Positions 11,502 to 34,084 of a DNA stretch of 64,000 nt are shown here, piece after piece. Where the stretch lies: NCBI GenBank assembly GCA_964035795.1, contig OZ038324.1, positions 4,398,680 through 4,462,679 of the forward strand. The letters are read 5' to 3'. Made by a program: the position numbers and the translations under genes. The notes below the pieces were generated by a model. That model made no database searches. It had not been told where the DNA came from and worked only from the letters and a program-made list of their open reading frames with translations. This stretch comes from Pterobdella sp. o SKG-2022. Taxonomy: Eukaryota; Annelida; Clitellata; Hirudinida; Piscicolidae. Within the stretch, counting starts at the first letter, position 1; every line of letters begins with the position of its first letter.

Positions 11502-14500
11502 ATGGCAGCAAATAGGTTTTTAGTGGAAAAGTCCACTAAGGATGAAGAATGTAGGTTGATTTAGTTTGAAATTGAAAATTTTGATTAAAAATTAATTCCC
11601 AATTTTTATTGTTGCAAAAAGCAAAGGAAAGTCCTTCAAAGACAAAAAATTTTGAAAATAAAGTATCAGACGCGCAAGAATGGTATCGTTATTCTTCTTT
11701 TGAAGACCCTAATGAAACCTCGAAAGCCTTGTTTTACGTTTGTTTATATGCCTAAATACATTTTGCTAAATTATAGAGCGTTTAACTTGAATAGTGTTAC
11801 TAAATATTCTAATATGTTTCCAGAATGATGAATCTCAAGTACCTTACGTGAATAAAGTCTTAAAAAATTTAGCACATTGGAATGAAGAAGCTATTAAACC
11901 AGATGATTCCACAGAAGAAATGGAAAAAAAGAAATTTCTTTGTTGTTTTAAAAAGAAAAAAAATAAAAAGGTAAAAATAAATTGCATAAAACTATCATTA
12001 AAATTTCATTATTTTCAGACAAAAAAACTAGGAACTTTGTTGGGTGTGTATTTTCCCTGCATTCAAAACATTTTGGGTGTGATACTGTTCATTAGAATGG
12101 TTTGGGTAGTTGGGGTAGCTGGCTGGTTGCATGCTTTCATCATTGTCTTCATATGTTGTTGCTGTGTGAGTTTTTATACATTTACATAAGTTAAACATAA
12201 AACTGTAGTATATTATAGCCAAACTCTTCATAAATGCAAATAATGAGATAAAAATAAATGAGTATAGACCAATGATAACACACCTAATATCAATGATTTA
12301 CACACAAAAAAATAAATTAATGTATACAAATATAAACTGTGCAATACCTTAATTATAATTTTTCTAAAAAACTTAAGTAATTGAAAAGGATTTGAATCAA
12401 ACACTTATTAACTGAATAATGTTCAGTGTTTGATTCAAATTGTTTTGTTAATAGGCTAGTTTAGTTAATCATTAAGTGATTAAGTAGTTTATAATGCTGT
12501 ACATGTCTCAGTAACTGGGGTTGACAGCTGTGAAAAATTAAAATTACTCATTTTAAAGTACACATTAAAAACACCCCAATATCTAAAACATCTTCAAGAC
12601 CATGACGACAGCAATTTCAATGAGTGCCATAGCAACCAATGGAGTAGTGTCAAGTGGAGGAGCTTACTTCATGATCTCCAGGAACCTTGGTTAGCTAGTA
12701 ATCACTTAGTTTGTGGATAAACTATGGTTTCTTTTGGCTTCATGAAAATGAAATTAGAAAGAGAATATCACAATGTAGGTAATGATGATGACAATTATGA
12801 TGATACACAATCCCTCTAGGGCCAGAGTTTGGAGGGGCAGTGGGGATATTGTTCTACTTGGGCACCACGGTAGCTTCATCTATGTATATAGTGGGAGCAG
12901 TTGAGATCCTTGTGGTGAGTACTGTTTGCTTTGAAATACATATACATGTATGTAAAATTCAGTTTGAATTTTTATTCTGAAAATCAGCGAGATGAACCTC
13001 TAAATGCATAATTGAGTGCTTAAGTTGACCATTCAAATGCCCCTATCTGGGGTTTCAGCTGCGCTATTGATTGGTCTCAAAGGGCGTTACTACATGTATT
13101 TTTTTCATATTTGAAACAAAGTAAAACATTAGATAAAATAAATAAACTAAATAAAATCATTCAGAAATTATGCTTTTTTAACTACAATCATTGCTACTCC
13201 CTCCACCAACAGCAATACATGGCTCCTGACTTGTGCTTCTTCGGACCAGTCACAGACTCAGCAAATGCATACAACAGCTACCGACTCTATGGCACAGCTC
13301 TGCTCATCACAATGACCACTTGTGTCTTCATCGGTGTAAAGTTTGTCTCAAAACTTTCTCCCTTCGCTCTTTTCTGTGTTCTCGGCTCCATCTTTGCCAT
13401 CTATGTGGGAATCTTTGTTGCTTCTCCTGACAAAGGACCCATGTCAGTTCTTGCTATCATCAACTTTTAATAAACCCTCCAACATATTTTTGCCGCAATA
13501 TTAGTCATCATGTATCTTACTTATTCCACAGGGTTTGTTTCGTGGGTGAGATGTTAATGGCGTCTGAAAAAATCCAGGATGCAAATGGAACCATAGAATG
13601 CAACAAGAACCCTAATGGAACTATACACCGACTCTTTTGTAAAGAACCCATCCATCATCATAAAGGTGGGTTGATGTCATGGGGCGCCAATGTATCCCTT
13701 CATCATTACATGGTCATGGCATCAATACAATACCATTACATCATTACCATAACACTGTATCGTTATATGATCACTACATTATTGTACTGTTAATACATTA
13801 TTACTATACCACCGAACCATTACAATATTACAACATCATCAACACACCGCAACAATACTACACCACGAACTCAAGAAATGAATCGACTTTTAGTCGCCCC
13901 ATATTGGGGTTTCGTTAGCTCAACAGATGTTTCACAGGGCGCTACTCCTTGTGTATATAATTGTCGGCCCGTGCGGGATTGAACCCGGCTACTTTAGATA
14001 ATTAGTCTAATGCTTTACCAGCTGAGCTATGCGGGCCGACAAAACGAACTCAACACAAACAAAACTAGATTTCTTTAAGACTTCATCACAGTACCCAAAC
14101 AGCATTATAAGCCAACCTCAAAATATCTCACAGGGCAAGAAGACTTTGATTACTGCACCTACTTGAACAAGTCCAAAGTGGGCTTGAAGCCTGGGATTCC
14201 TGGTCTTGCCAGTGGAGTTTTTTTAAGTCCGTCTAGATTCTTTAATAATAATAATAATAGTAACAAAAATATAAATAATAGTAACAGTAATAATAATAGT
14301 AAAAATAATGATAAAAAAATCTAAAAGCTATTTTAGTTATTCTTCAAAGTTTAGTTCGCTTGACTTGGTGATGATATCAGATTCATTAAGAGTGCTTTCG
14401 GTAATTAAAAGGATTTCTTGAAATAGAAATACAATGTTTTTCAACAGGTATCATACGCTCTCTAGTTACTAATTTACAAATTACTATATTTGAAAATCAA

Positions 14501-17500
14501 ATAAGATTTTGCTGACAGAAAAATCACGAAGCTTATAGTAAGGAAATCTTACATCAACAAATGTGATTCGTGATTTTTTTGATAATAAAACCTTTTGTTA
14601 ATTTTTTTAATTGTTTCTTTTAGAATGCTTTACTTCAATTCCTATACCTTCTTACTTACTATATCTTCTTAATAACAACAAATATTTAAGTTGCCTCTTT
14701 AACAACAAATATCATCTCATCAACCTATAAATATTACCTTAACTATTAACACAGGAAACACATTTGACCAATACGGTAACGAGGGAGACAGGATTGGTTC
14801 AGAGAAGGTTGGTGATAAGTCGAAAGGTGACATCGTTCATGACATCACCACTTCATTCATCGTCATGATTGGCATATTCTTTCCATCAGTCACAGGTTAA
14901 TTATAATATAAATCAATTTTCAAGGGTGCCTGTATGCTAATGAGGCATGAGTGTTACTGTTAACGATGCTGCTTATAGTTATAAAGAGATCAGCTATACT
15001 CATGAAAAGGATAGCTACTTTATAAAAAGATTCTATAGTGAAGTAAACGAACACAAATTAATCTAAATCACGAAGCTTTTCGTAAGACGAACTTACATTA
15101 TCAAGTGGAGAATAACTTAGTTACGCCTTGTGATTTGTGTTAATTAATACTTCGCATTTATTTCCATCACTATTTGGTTTAGACTATTTTACGCCATCAG
15201 GTTAGTTGTACTTATGAAAAGGATAACTACTTTATAAAAAGATTAGTGACACTTGTGAAAAGAATGACTACTTTGATGAATAAAACTCTAACTTTTGGCG
15301 ACTGGTGGTCGGCTTCAATATAAGGGAATAATACAACGAGGTTTGAAGATCTTCTCCATACATCTGCATATATATATTGATAATATAGATTAGAAGTTAA
15401 TTGGATAATAATATAATCAAGTGCATGGGAAGTTTTATTAATTGCCTACTGTAAATGACTGTCTGAAGTTTCAAGAGGGTGGTTGTTTAGAGAGAAATTG
15501 AACACTTGGTTTTTTTTAGGTGTATAATTTTAAGTTTATTTGTGTTTGAAATAACTTACTAGTGACGAATTTATTTTCATCTTATATGAGCATGCGCGCA
15601 TATACAAACACACATACATCCACACACAGGCATAATGGCGGGGTCAAACAGGTCAGGCGACTTGGCTGACGCTCAGAAGTCCATCCCCAAAGGAACTATT
15701 GCAGCTGTCGCTACCACCTCGTTTATATGTGTGTTTGTTTATGTTTGTAAGTGTTGTGATCACATTGACGTATGATAATGGTTATGGCGATTTTAAAGAT
15801 TGTGATGACGTCATCAATGGTGGTGATGTTTAAATTTGTAATAACTTGTAGTAAATAAATACAAGTAGTCGACTTCATATGATTAAAGTTTTGAATCTTG
15901 ATAATGATATTTTAGTCACAGAACGAATTAATCAAGTTATTATGTTTTCAATGTTATATGCAACAAAAATTTTATAGGTTTTTGTGAATGTTTTTCATTG
16001 GATCCTTTAGTTCTGTGTATAGTGCAACAGTGGAATTAACGTTGTTAGTGTCTTATCGTTATTATTTTTATGCATTTATTTTCGTATTATGAATTTTTAT
16101 ATCCATCTATGTGATATTTCTTGTAAAGTGCAAAGGATCTATTGGTTTTTAATAGCAATTATTCAGCTAACTGTTTAATTAAAAAAACTGTTTTATCGAT
16201 TAACTAACGAATTAATGATGATATTGATAATTATTGTACAAAGTTCTTGTGTACCAGCTAAGCGTGGTTACAAAACTAATTATCTAACCAAGCGACTATA
16301 CAACACTGTCACAGATCTGAGCAACCTGCTTTTATTTGCTGCCACGGTGGAAGGTCAGGTGCTCAGAGATAAGTTAGTCTTTTATGATTACCTACTAGTT
16401 ATGGTATGAAGAATGATATAAAGAACTGAATTATCTTATTATGAAAACGATTCAAATAAAATTAAATGAACAACGCTCATCAAGTTTGTATATTTCACTT
16501 GATAATGTGATTTCGACTTTCGAAAAGCTTTGTGTTGTACAGTTAATAAAGTGTTTGATTTTGATTGTTAATGATGTAAATGTCGAAAAATTAATCCTAA
16601 AAAACCAAAACGCCATTCAGACACTATGAATTTGCGAAAACACCACTTAATTATCTTCGTCATCAAATTATATAAACCACTTCAAAACCAACCAGATTCG
16701 GTGAGAGCATAGGAGGTGGTCTAGTAGTGGCGCATTTAGCCTGGCCTAACCCCTGGGTCATTATGATAGGGTCTTTCTTTTCCACATGTGGTGCTGGCCT
16801 GCAGTCTCTCGTGGGTTGGTGGGTTGTGTTTGCTGGCATCCGTTGAGGTACTTGTGTGACGTAGGTAGTTGGTGTTGCGTGTAGCTTTTAGGATTTGTTT
16901 TTATGAATGGAATCGTAGACGGAAATACATACAGGAAATGGTTTAAATAAGCGATAATAAATTCCCACCTGAAGGAGCTCCCAGACTGTTACAAGCTATA
17001 GCGAATGACGGCATAATTCCACCATTGAAGTTTTTCGGGGTGACCACTCGAGGAGAGCCGGTGAGAGCCTTGTTCCTCACCGCTCTCATTGCCGAGTGTG
17101 GAGTTTTGCTTGCCAATGTCGACTACATCGCTCCCATCATCACCATGTATGTTTGTTATCACCAAAGATGTGGTATTTAGAGTTGCTATTAAGCTTAATT
17201 GTTATTTATATTCATTGAACGTGACCAGGTTCTTCTTGATGTGCTACTGCTTCACGAATCTGGCTTGCGCCGTGCAGACACTGCTCAAAACACCCAATTG
17301 GAGGCCCCGATTCAAGTTCTATCACTGGTCCGTCACAGCATGATTTATTTTTTTTCATATTATACGAATGAAAAGTTGCTTTTTAAAGATTTCAATCCTT
17401 TGGCATGTGTGGGTACATTTAGTTGAATTAAATTTTGGGTTGATAGCTTGAATACTCTACTAAATGAGTAAGTCAGTCATTAAGCTGTTCCTAATTGTGG

Positions 17501-19444
17501 TTTCAGTTAATCAACAGATAGTTTTCACAGGGGGCTACACCATTAGAACTTATGTATACTATCAACATTAACCACATACTAATATTTTATCTCATCACTT
17601 GTTAAAATTAATACATCTTATCCCATAAAGACGGGAGTGTAAAAATGATAAAAGATGATGATGATTAGTTATCATGTCTATACGTCAGTGATTGTATCAC
17701 CAATCCCAATAGGGCGTTATCATTGTTTGGAGTGTTGTTGTGTCTGGGTTTAATGTTTGTCACCTCGTGGTACTACGCTCTGGCTGCCATAGGCATCGCC
17801 TTCTTTGTCTACAAATACATCGAATACAAAGGGTTTGGTTTTTTGATAATATTTTGTGAATTTAGTCTTGAAGTGTTAATGATTAAGAAAAAGTATTTGA
17901 GTAGGATTTTTTCGATACAGATAGAAAGACAGACATTTTCAATTATAAGATTAAAAAGAATACCCAATAAACCAACTGACTAACCAACCAACCAACTGCA
18001 TAACAACCACAATGACCACAGGGCCGAGATAGAATGGGGTGATGGGTTGACAGGGTTGTCAATGAGTGCTGCTAGGTTTGCCTTGCTGCGTTTGGAAGAC
18101 AATCCTGTGCACGTGAAGAACTGGAGGCCGCAGCTGCTGTTGTTGATGAAGTTGGATGAGAACACCAAGTTTCCTATCCACCCTAACCTCATTGACTTTG
18201 CCTCACAGCTTAAAGCAGGTGTTGTCCATATAATGGTTTTGTGGTTGTTGGTGTTTCGTCAGATGGCAACCTGTATACCTTTTTTTAATTATATCGATGT
18301 TGTTTATGTTATTTAAGGATGTTTTTAATTGTTGATTATGTTAGTACCAATCATTGAACGTCACCCAGGAAATGGTTTGATCATGGTGACGTCAGTGTTA
18401 CCGAACAAAGGAGAACAGAGCTTTGAAGATGTAGATGCCATCAAGGTCGGCCTGCAACGATTGGTGAAGTCGACCAAAGCGAAAGGATTCGTGAATGTCA
18501 TTGTGGCCGATGATGTGGGATCATGCATCAGTTATGCGTGAGTCACTTCTCATAAACTTGCCATTGTAATGATTGGTCAATGCTTGCACAGAATCCAGGA
18601 CGCAGGTCTGGGTTCATTGCGGCATAATACTGTGCTGCTTGCTTTCCCTCAAAACTGGAAGACCGACCCAAAAAGTTTTAGAATCTTTTTCAGTCAGTTA
18701 TTTTTTTTTACACTTGTTCACATCAAATTCTCAATGTTCAACACTTGATGCTGTGAGATGTCAATAAAATAAAGGTACATATCACCAAAGGTGCACTGCG
18801 GATGATAGACTACAAGAATTTGGCAGTGTTGGTGGCGAAGGGCATCGATGACTTTCCAACACAGAAATCTCAGGCGAAGGAGGGCACGATTGATGTGTGG
18901 TGGATTGTGCATGATGGGGGTCTTCTCATGTTACTGCCCTTCCTTCTCATGAAACACAAGGTGTGGAAGGCATGCAAGATGCGCATCTTCACTGTGGCAG
19001 GTGGGTGGGCGTGGTTTCGTGGAGGTGGGTGTGGTTGTGTCAAAAGTCGATTATGCTTACAAGTGGGTGGAGCTGTGTGAATGGGTTGGATTCAGGGAGG
19101 TTATATATAAATCGCTTCAATGCTATGTTTATAGTGCCAATAAGATAAAATAATCTCATGTGTGTTGACCACAGAAATGGAGGACAACAGCATAAAAATG
19201 AAGAAGGACATTGAACAGTTTGTGTACGATTTGAGGATGAAGGCTGAGGTGCAAGTTATTGAAATGGTTGGTGCTCTGTGGAATTTATTGAATTGAATTT
19301 ATAATTAGCTCAAAGCACGCACGCACACACACATACACACACACACACACACAGAAATCGACGGACATTAGTGCATATACATACGAGAGGACATTGATGA
19401 TGGAACAGAGGTCTGTGATGTGGAAGGAGATCAACTCCATCAAT
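11502..19444 (+). CDS. Potassium-chloride cotransporter, SLC12A4-7 (KCC) type, 3' end missing
   Basis: Electroneutral K-Cl cotransporter of the plasma membrane. Twenty-two coding exons are seen: 11502-11550, 11622-11737, 11824-11970, 12019-12165, 12599-12689, 12820-12914, 13213-13442, 13532-13665, 14134-14226, 14755-14895, 15630-15746, 16315-16372, 16696-16814, 16975-17146, 17229-17327, 17713-17832, 18022-18218, 18369-18537, 18592-about 18692, about 18758-19000, 19175-19266, 19355-19444. The join near 18692/18758 is uncertain. KCC marks include [55 protein letters not shown], a long extracellular loop with NGT glycosylation sites and cysteines between membrane spans 5 and 6, and the cytosolic [11 protein letters not shown] and MKKDIEQF blocks. 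The visible protein stops after MWKEINSIN. The rest of the C-terminal domain should follow but is not seen; a 200-N gap begins 303 bases later. Confidence 0.92.
13040..13105 (-). repeat. SINE body fragment
   Basis: Read on the minus strand: GTAACGCCCTTTGAG, then GAAACCCCAGATAGGGGCA. This matches the body of the tRNA-headed copy at 13890-14040 (AGCGCCCTGTGAAAC through GAAACCCCAATATGGGGC). No tRNA head is visible here. It lies in a KCC intron. Confidence 0.55.
13890..14040 (-). mobile_element. tRNA-headed SINE-like element
   Basis: On the minus strand a tRNA-like head (14040-13963) is followed by a body with GTAGCGCCCTGTGAAAC and GAAACCCCAATATGGGGC. The head has an A box (TAGCTCAGCTGG), a B box (GGGTTCAATCCC), a perfect 5-bp anticodon stem (TTAGA/TCTAA) and a loop reading AAT (Ile). 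A perfect 9-bp inverted pair (GTCGGCCCG/CGGGCCGAC) closes it. The T stem pairs badly, so it is tRNA-derived rather than a working tRNA. Related bodies occur at 13040, 17490 and 28335. It sits in a KCC intron. Confidence 0.65.
15040..15180. mobile_element. Short inverted-repeat element (MITE-like) in KCC intron
   Basis: The left end reads GAAGTAAACGAACACAAATT and the right end is its imperfect inverse (TTAATTAATACTTCGC). The middle holds the shared core AAGCTTTTCGTAAGAC then CTTACATTATCAAGTGG. The arrangement of two outward arms around this core recurs at 20933, 26216, 26913 and 36026. Confidence 0.65.
17490..17660 (-). repeat. Degenerate SINE body and GATGAT tail
   Basis: A body-like stretch (plus strand GTGGTTTCAGTTAATC then TTTTCACAGGGGGCTAC) matches the 13890 copy. 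About 100 bases on, ACGGGAGTGTAAAAATG is followed by GATGATGATGAT, like the tails at 25965 and 37435. Whether both parts belong to one element is uncertain. Confidence 0.4.
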
Positions 19445-19662
19445 GTAATAATAATAATAATAACACAAATACAAATAATAATAATAATGATAATAATAAT
19501 ATTGAGAATAATAATAATAATAATAACACAAATACAAATAATAATAATAATGATAATAATAATAATAATATTGAGGATAATAATAATAATAACACAAATA
19601 CACATAATAATAATATTGAGGATAATAATGATAATAATAATAATAATAATAATAATATACGA
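19445..19662. repeat. AAT-type microsatellite at the KCC 3' edge
   Basis: A long, slightly interrupted (AAT/AATA)n tract with internal higher-order copies (AATAACACAAATACAAAT recurs). It begins at the donor site of the last visible KCC exon. The long reading frames across it are only repeat translation. Confidence 0.85.
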
Positions 19663-19746
19663 TTTTTCTTGTATTGGTGTTCAACCCAGTGACTTTCAAG
19701 CTCACAGTGTATCTTAATATTTCGCTCAGTAGATATGTAGATATAT

Positions 19747-19946
19747 NNNNNNNNNNNNNNNNNNNNNNNNNNNNNNNNNNNNNNNNNNNNNNNNNNNNNN
19801 NNNNNNNNNNNNNNNNNNNNNNNNNNNNNNNNNNNNNNNNNNNNNNNNNNNNNNNNNNNNNNNNNNNNNNNNNNNNNNNNNNNNNNNNNNNNNNNNNNNN
19901 NNNNNNNNNNNNNNNNNNNNNNNNNNNNNNNNNNNNNNNNNNNNNN
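19747..19946. other. Assembly gap (200 N)
   Basis: Exactly 200 unknown bases. A round 200 is likely a placeholder, so the true length is unknown. The missing C-terminal KCC exons could lie here. Confidence 0.95.
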
Positions 19947-20624
19947 AGGAAAGGCGCTCAAGGAATTAATCAAAATTTGTATATTTATTTAATGTAGGAT
20001 ATCTCACTGGTAGATCTGACTTAGAATATGCTTGGTGGTTCTTCTATCGACGCCTTTAGCGTTGTTTTTAACATATACACCACAGAACAACAAGCTTTTG
20101 CTTGCTTTACTTGTGATTTTAAAAGTGATTATTTTTATCACTCAAATTTAAATTTTACCGGTTTTTGGTCATCCTCTGCCTTGAACGATTCACTACTATT
20201 TGTCGAGTTATATTTTTTGCTAACACTTACTAATGGCCTGAGATTTCGAAACCAGTTGCTTTGTTCTTTAAAAACTCAGCATTACCACATCTCCATTTTC
20301 ATGACCAAATTCTTTTCAATGTATTTTATAGGTAATTTTTAGTATTAAAAAGTCTATATTATGGCAAGCCCGGGTGTTTTGAGTGATACATAATTGTGTT
20401 ATTTGAACATAAAAAATATATTTTATACTTACGGTCACATGTTTTTTTTTATTTTTATATACCTGAACTTCTATTTGATGCTTTCTAATATGAATATTCA
20501 CTTTTAAAAATGTTGATTTATACATTTTCTTCATTATAGTCAGCACACAACGTGTAGATTATTTTTCTAATGAAACCACATATTTATAAAATTTATTGAT
20601 ACAAAGAATACAGACAAAAATGTG
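19947..20624. other. Unassigned region between the gap and UTP15
   Basis: AT-rich sequence with a 104-codon open frame (20028-20342) that shows no family resemblance, and no KCC-like exon that I can find. It should include the 3' untranslated parts of UTP15 and possibly of KCC. Confidence 0.4.
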
Positions 20625-23600
20625 TTATGAATTGAGAGAGGAAACGTTGAGAAGTGTGTTTATGCTACCCAGTAACTCCAGTCCTTCTTTTGCGAACTCC
20701 ACTCTGTGTTATAGAAATTGATATAAAAAATTATTTAAGTTTTGATAAGGTAACTAATGGTAAAAACAGCATCAGGTAGTTAAATTATCTAAAAGATAAT
20801 ACATAGAGCTCAATTAGCCTGGAATGAATAGTATTGAAAGCAACATTAAAGTCTATTAAAAATTGCCTAAATTCTCTCTTGACAATTCGAATCAGAGCTT
20901 TATACTGATTTTGAAAATCCATAATGAAATTTAATAGAAACAATCACTTTGGTTTATTGAGAAACATAAGACACGAGCTTTTTGTTAGTGTGTCACACTA
21001 GATAATGTAAGATACTCTTACGAAAAGCTTCAAGTATTAAGTTTCTTAATAAACCAGTGTTTGTTTCTATTATATTGATTTCCGGTTATTTCACGTCAGC
21101 ATAATGAATTTTATAATTGAACAATACCTAGAACCATAAGTGAAAAAATTAATACAAAACGAACCTTTCCTTGAAAGCCCTGTTCATTTTGTTGATCAGT
21201 TGTCTGCTCTGAGGCATGTCTGCTATCGTATCTTTGTATACATCTGTGTGTGTGTTTGTGAGATTATTCAAAGTAAGCACATGTATGTGATAAGTAATAT
21301 AGAACCTAAAAGGATGGATAGAACATCACACACATCTTGCAAATGGGGAGGCTTGAAGTTTCTGAGATAAAAATATTTCATATTTACTCATTGAGAAGTT
21401 CAGTTTGTAAAGCGCCTTTTTAGGATTAAAACCTAAAAACAAATCTAACGGCTATAATTGTCTAAGAATATATATTAAATGATTCAATGCTACAAAATTA
21501 CTAATTGCAAACAAAATTTTCTTAAAAAATTTTACATAAAAATCAAATTATTTCTGTAATAAAACAAGGCATATTTTAAACTAAAGTCCGCCATGCTAAT
21601 TAAAAACTAACGATAAATAAAAACGGTTGTATATATTATCATTTATATATTTACTTTATATAGTTAATATAGAGCAACAAAGACGCAAAAAAAAAACGCA
21701 CTTGAGAAGAAATGTGAGTATAACACACAACTGTTTATCAGTCCTGCCCGCCAAAGCCCCCCTCAACACCCTGCGCCTCCTCAGCTCCCTCATCACACAC
21801 AACGCCACCTCGGGTTTCGTTACTCTCAAGTTGTGCTGAGGTGTTTTTAAAATTCCATAAAGTAGGCATGAATCCGTAGTTTAATTCTTGATATTTAGTT
21901 ATCTATCCATAATTGGTAACTATATTATAGTGATGTTTTACTATAATAATAGTAGAAATTGGACACCTTGATCGTTTGTAAAGAAGGATGTCAAAAGACT
22001 CACAGTGAGTGCTTCAGTGAGGGCCCTGGAATGTTGGAACTTTCTCAATCGGGTCTCATACTTGGGCATCAACTCTCTGGCTTTGTGGGCCACAAACACA
22101 TCCACTCCACCATCAACTACCACCACTGCTCTTTGCCTCTCTCCCCCTTCCATACTCCTCCTCTTCTTCCTTATTCTCTTCTCTTCCCTCTCCTTCTCTA
22201 TCTCTTGATCCATCTTCCGTGTTCTGACACTCAACATCCCATCGGTAGATCCAACAACCACTACACTATCATCGAGCTGATGTTGAATCAATTATGAATA
22301 TTTGTACAATATGGAAGTAAAAATTAAAAGATAAAAATTATAACCCCATACAAATGCGATTATAAAAACGATAAACAATGATGATGATGATGATGAACTA
22401 ACAGGGAAGGCAACACTAAGGAGAGGGTGGTCATAGTCGAGGGAGTGGACACATTGGTGCTTTGACAAGTCATACATCTTCACATGCCTGCATCAAATCA
22501 TAACTTAAATATACCTATCTTACGAGCTTCATATCATTTCACTATAATCAACGTCTTTTCCTTCCAACTTGAATATTTCATAGAAGATTAGAACAAAGAA
22601 AATTCTCACCTATCTAATGAGGCAGATACGATTCGTTTATTTTGCATGCATAGTGATAATGAAGTAATAGTCTTGTGGTGGTTATTGAAGTGGACCAGCA
22701 TGCGGCCCCCTGCCACCACATCCCACACCTTTACTGATGTGCCACCTGCCAAAACCAAACATGCCATCATTGTTATAAAATTAACAATGAGAATATCAAA
22801 AAAACATAAATGAATGAGTATTGAGAACAGCCAACCAGCAGAAGCAATGATGTTGGCGGTTGGAAGCATGATGACACTTTCAAGAGGTTTGTGGTGATTG
22901 AGAAGCATGACTGAAGCACTGCATCGAGGGTCGTACAGACGAATGGTTTTGTCATACGAACCTTTAGTGTTTAGTCATTTTATTGATTAAGTCATACTAG
23001 AGAAAAAGAATCATACTTTTAAGATTATTTTTTGTGTTTAAGGAGTTTTTAAATGGATAAATTAATATTGATTAACCTTTAGCTATAAAATAAAGTAGAA
23101 AATTTGATGGTTTATTAAAACAATGGAAAACCTACTCACCAACAGCAAAGAGCTGACCCATGGATGTTTTTGACCCACATCGAACATAATCCTATCAAAG
23201 TTGAGGTATCCATTATAAACACAAAAAGCTTCCCAATACTTAAAAACCTTATTTTCTGAATAATATCTTTCAAGGCTAAAGTTTTGAACATGAACATGAT
23301 ACTTAAAACATATTATCATTAAAATAACCAATTATAGAGTGGTATGACAAACTCACTGAATGTTCTTGGTAAGAGTTGACAACTTTTGTGGTGGCAATGT
23401 CCCAGATCTTGACACTTTTGTCATCAGATGCTGAGTATATCTTATGATCACCCACGAACCTACTCACATGCACTGCACTGTGAATACAATATTATATAGT
23501 GATAAATGTGACTATTATTCATTCATTCTGTTAGTAGCCCATTTTACTCTGCAAAGGGTGAAAGATTTTTATATAATGGGATAGACTTCAAGAATTTTAT

Positions 23601-24180
23601 GGCCATTATGATAAATTTATTTAACAATATTTAAACCACATGAATCATCCTTTCATGTGAAAAAAACACACCTTGTATGACCATTGAAGATCTGCTCAAA
23701 ATGTTTCTTATGAACAACTCTAACGTGCTTGTCTTCACATGCCACCACAAACAGCTGGCCATCAGATCTGAATGAAGCTGAATGCACCACATCCTTAAAC
23801 TTGTGGTAGCTTTTCAATGGTTCCAATGTATTACGGGGAGAGTATAACTGCACCTGGTTAGTTCAATGTGTTCCAGCTATTTGGTTAGTTTTTTGCAAAA
23901 CATGAATTGCTAAGTATTTCTCTTAATTACTTTTGTGGAAGAACATATGAGATAGTTGTAAGGATTTTCTAGTGAAAAGTCTATACTTGTGACGGCTCCA
24001 ATTTGTTTTATCGTCACAGGAAACTTGAAATAAAAATTATCGTGTATAATTACAAAAATTTAAGTATTTTTTGAAACTGATAGTTACTTGTAGATTTTTC
24101 CAATATACAGAATCTTCAGTGGCTTTTTGTTCTTTTAAAACCGGATAAGCATAAGTTTGAAGCTTTTTGAAGGAAATCAT
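20625..24180 (-). CDS. UTP15: U3 small nucleolar RNA-associated protein 15 (UTP15), WD40
   Basis: A subunit of the t-UTP/UTP-A part of the small-subunit processome in the nucleolus, needed for pre-18S rRNA transcription and processing. Thirteen exons join in phase: 24180-24088, 24023-23931, 23853-23672, 23477-23357, 23191-23140, 22961-22836, 22745-22610, 22487-22403, 22276-22004, 21835-21702, 21361-21306, 21243-21165, 20703-20625. The product is 502 aa (human 518). N-terminal WD40 blades are clear (SASDDKSVKIWDI, GSYDKTIRLYDPR, GGTSVKVWDVV). A basic stretch follows, then the UTP15 C-terminal domain (MRELRRRRVLRGALAGRTDKQ aligned with the human [21 protein letters not shown] block). The start ATG gives MISFKKLQTYAYPVL, matching the family start. 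It diverges from TAPT1. A MITE-like element sits in its intron at 20933. Confidence 0.95.
20933..21072. mobile_element. Inverted-repeat MITE-like element in UTP15 intron
   Basis: About 140 bp. The left arm is AATAGAAACAATCACTTTGG then TTTATTGAGAAAC, and the right arm is the inverse (GTTTCTTAATAAACCAG then TGTTTGTTTCTATT). Inside is ATAATGTAAG followed by TTACGAAAAGCTT, the shared core in reverse. It is nearly the same element as 36026-36193, and flanking bases beyond the right arm (TTTCCGGTTATTTCACGTCA) echo the left flank of that copy. Confidence 0.75.
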
Positions 24181-24568
24181 TTTTTTTAAATAATACAGTT
24201 GTTTATATATTAAATTGTCCTTAGTTATTCAAAACTAAGTTTTATGAAGATTAAAAAACCACATTAAACTATTTATTATCGTTTACAAAGATTCCCTTTT
24301 GATTTAAAAGTAGATATAAATTATATTTTTTTGTTACTCAAATGTTTTGATTTATTTTTGATATTATTTTTTTGTTTTTATTTATTTATTAATAATTTAT
24401 ATATATATATACATTTATTAAAGAAAGTTCGCATTTAGTTTTTAAGCTGAAAAATAAACTAAGTGTCAGAAAAGATGCTATTTTAATCATAGTCTTTTTC
24501 AATAATTGTCATATTTTGCCATTTTAATTATACAAATTTGTTTTTAAGATATTGGCTATTTTTGCAAA
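24181..24568. promoter_or_regulatory. Divergent intergenic region UTP15 / TAPT1
   Basis: 388 bp between divergent start codons. Strongly AT-rich, with an ATATATATAT run at about 24400. No CpG-rich core is seen. It presumably contains both promoters and 5' untranslated regions. Confidence 0.45.

Positions 24569-34084
<9,516 letters not shown>

Noticed and set aside
13963..14040. A functional tRNA-Ile(AAT) gene
   Set aside because: The anticodon stem is good, but the T stem pairs at only about two positions. The attached body also recurs as a repeat, so a SINE head is the better reading.
19310..19997. Several 90-177 codon frames over the AAT tract and gap
   Set aside because: They are Tyr/Asn/Ile/Leu homopolymer-like translations of a microsatellite, and some span the N gap.
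20028..20342. 104-codon open frame after the gap
   Set aside because: No family resemblance, no splice context that I trust, and AT-rich composition like the surrounding non-coding DNA.
21381..21420. UTP15 exon reading ALYKLNFSM
   Set aside because: Phases fail on both sides; extending the exon at 21835 to 21702 gives the family block CVILTFLLKN in phase instead.
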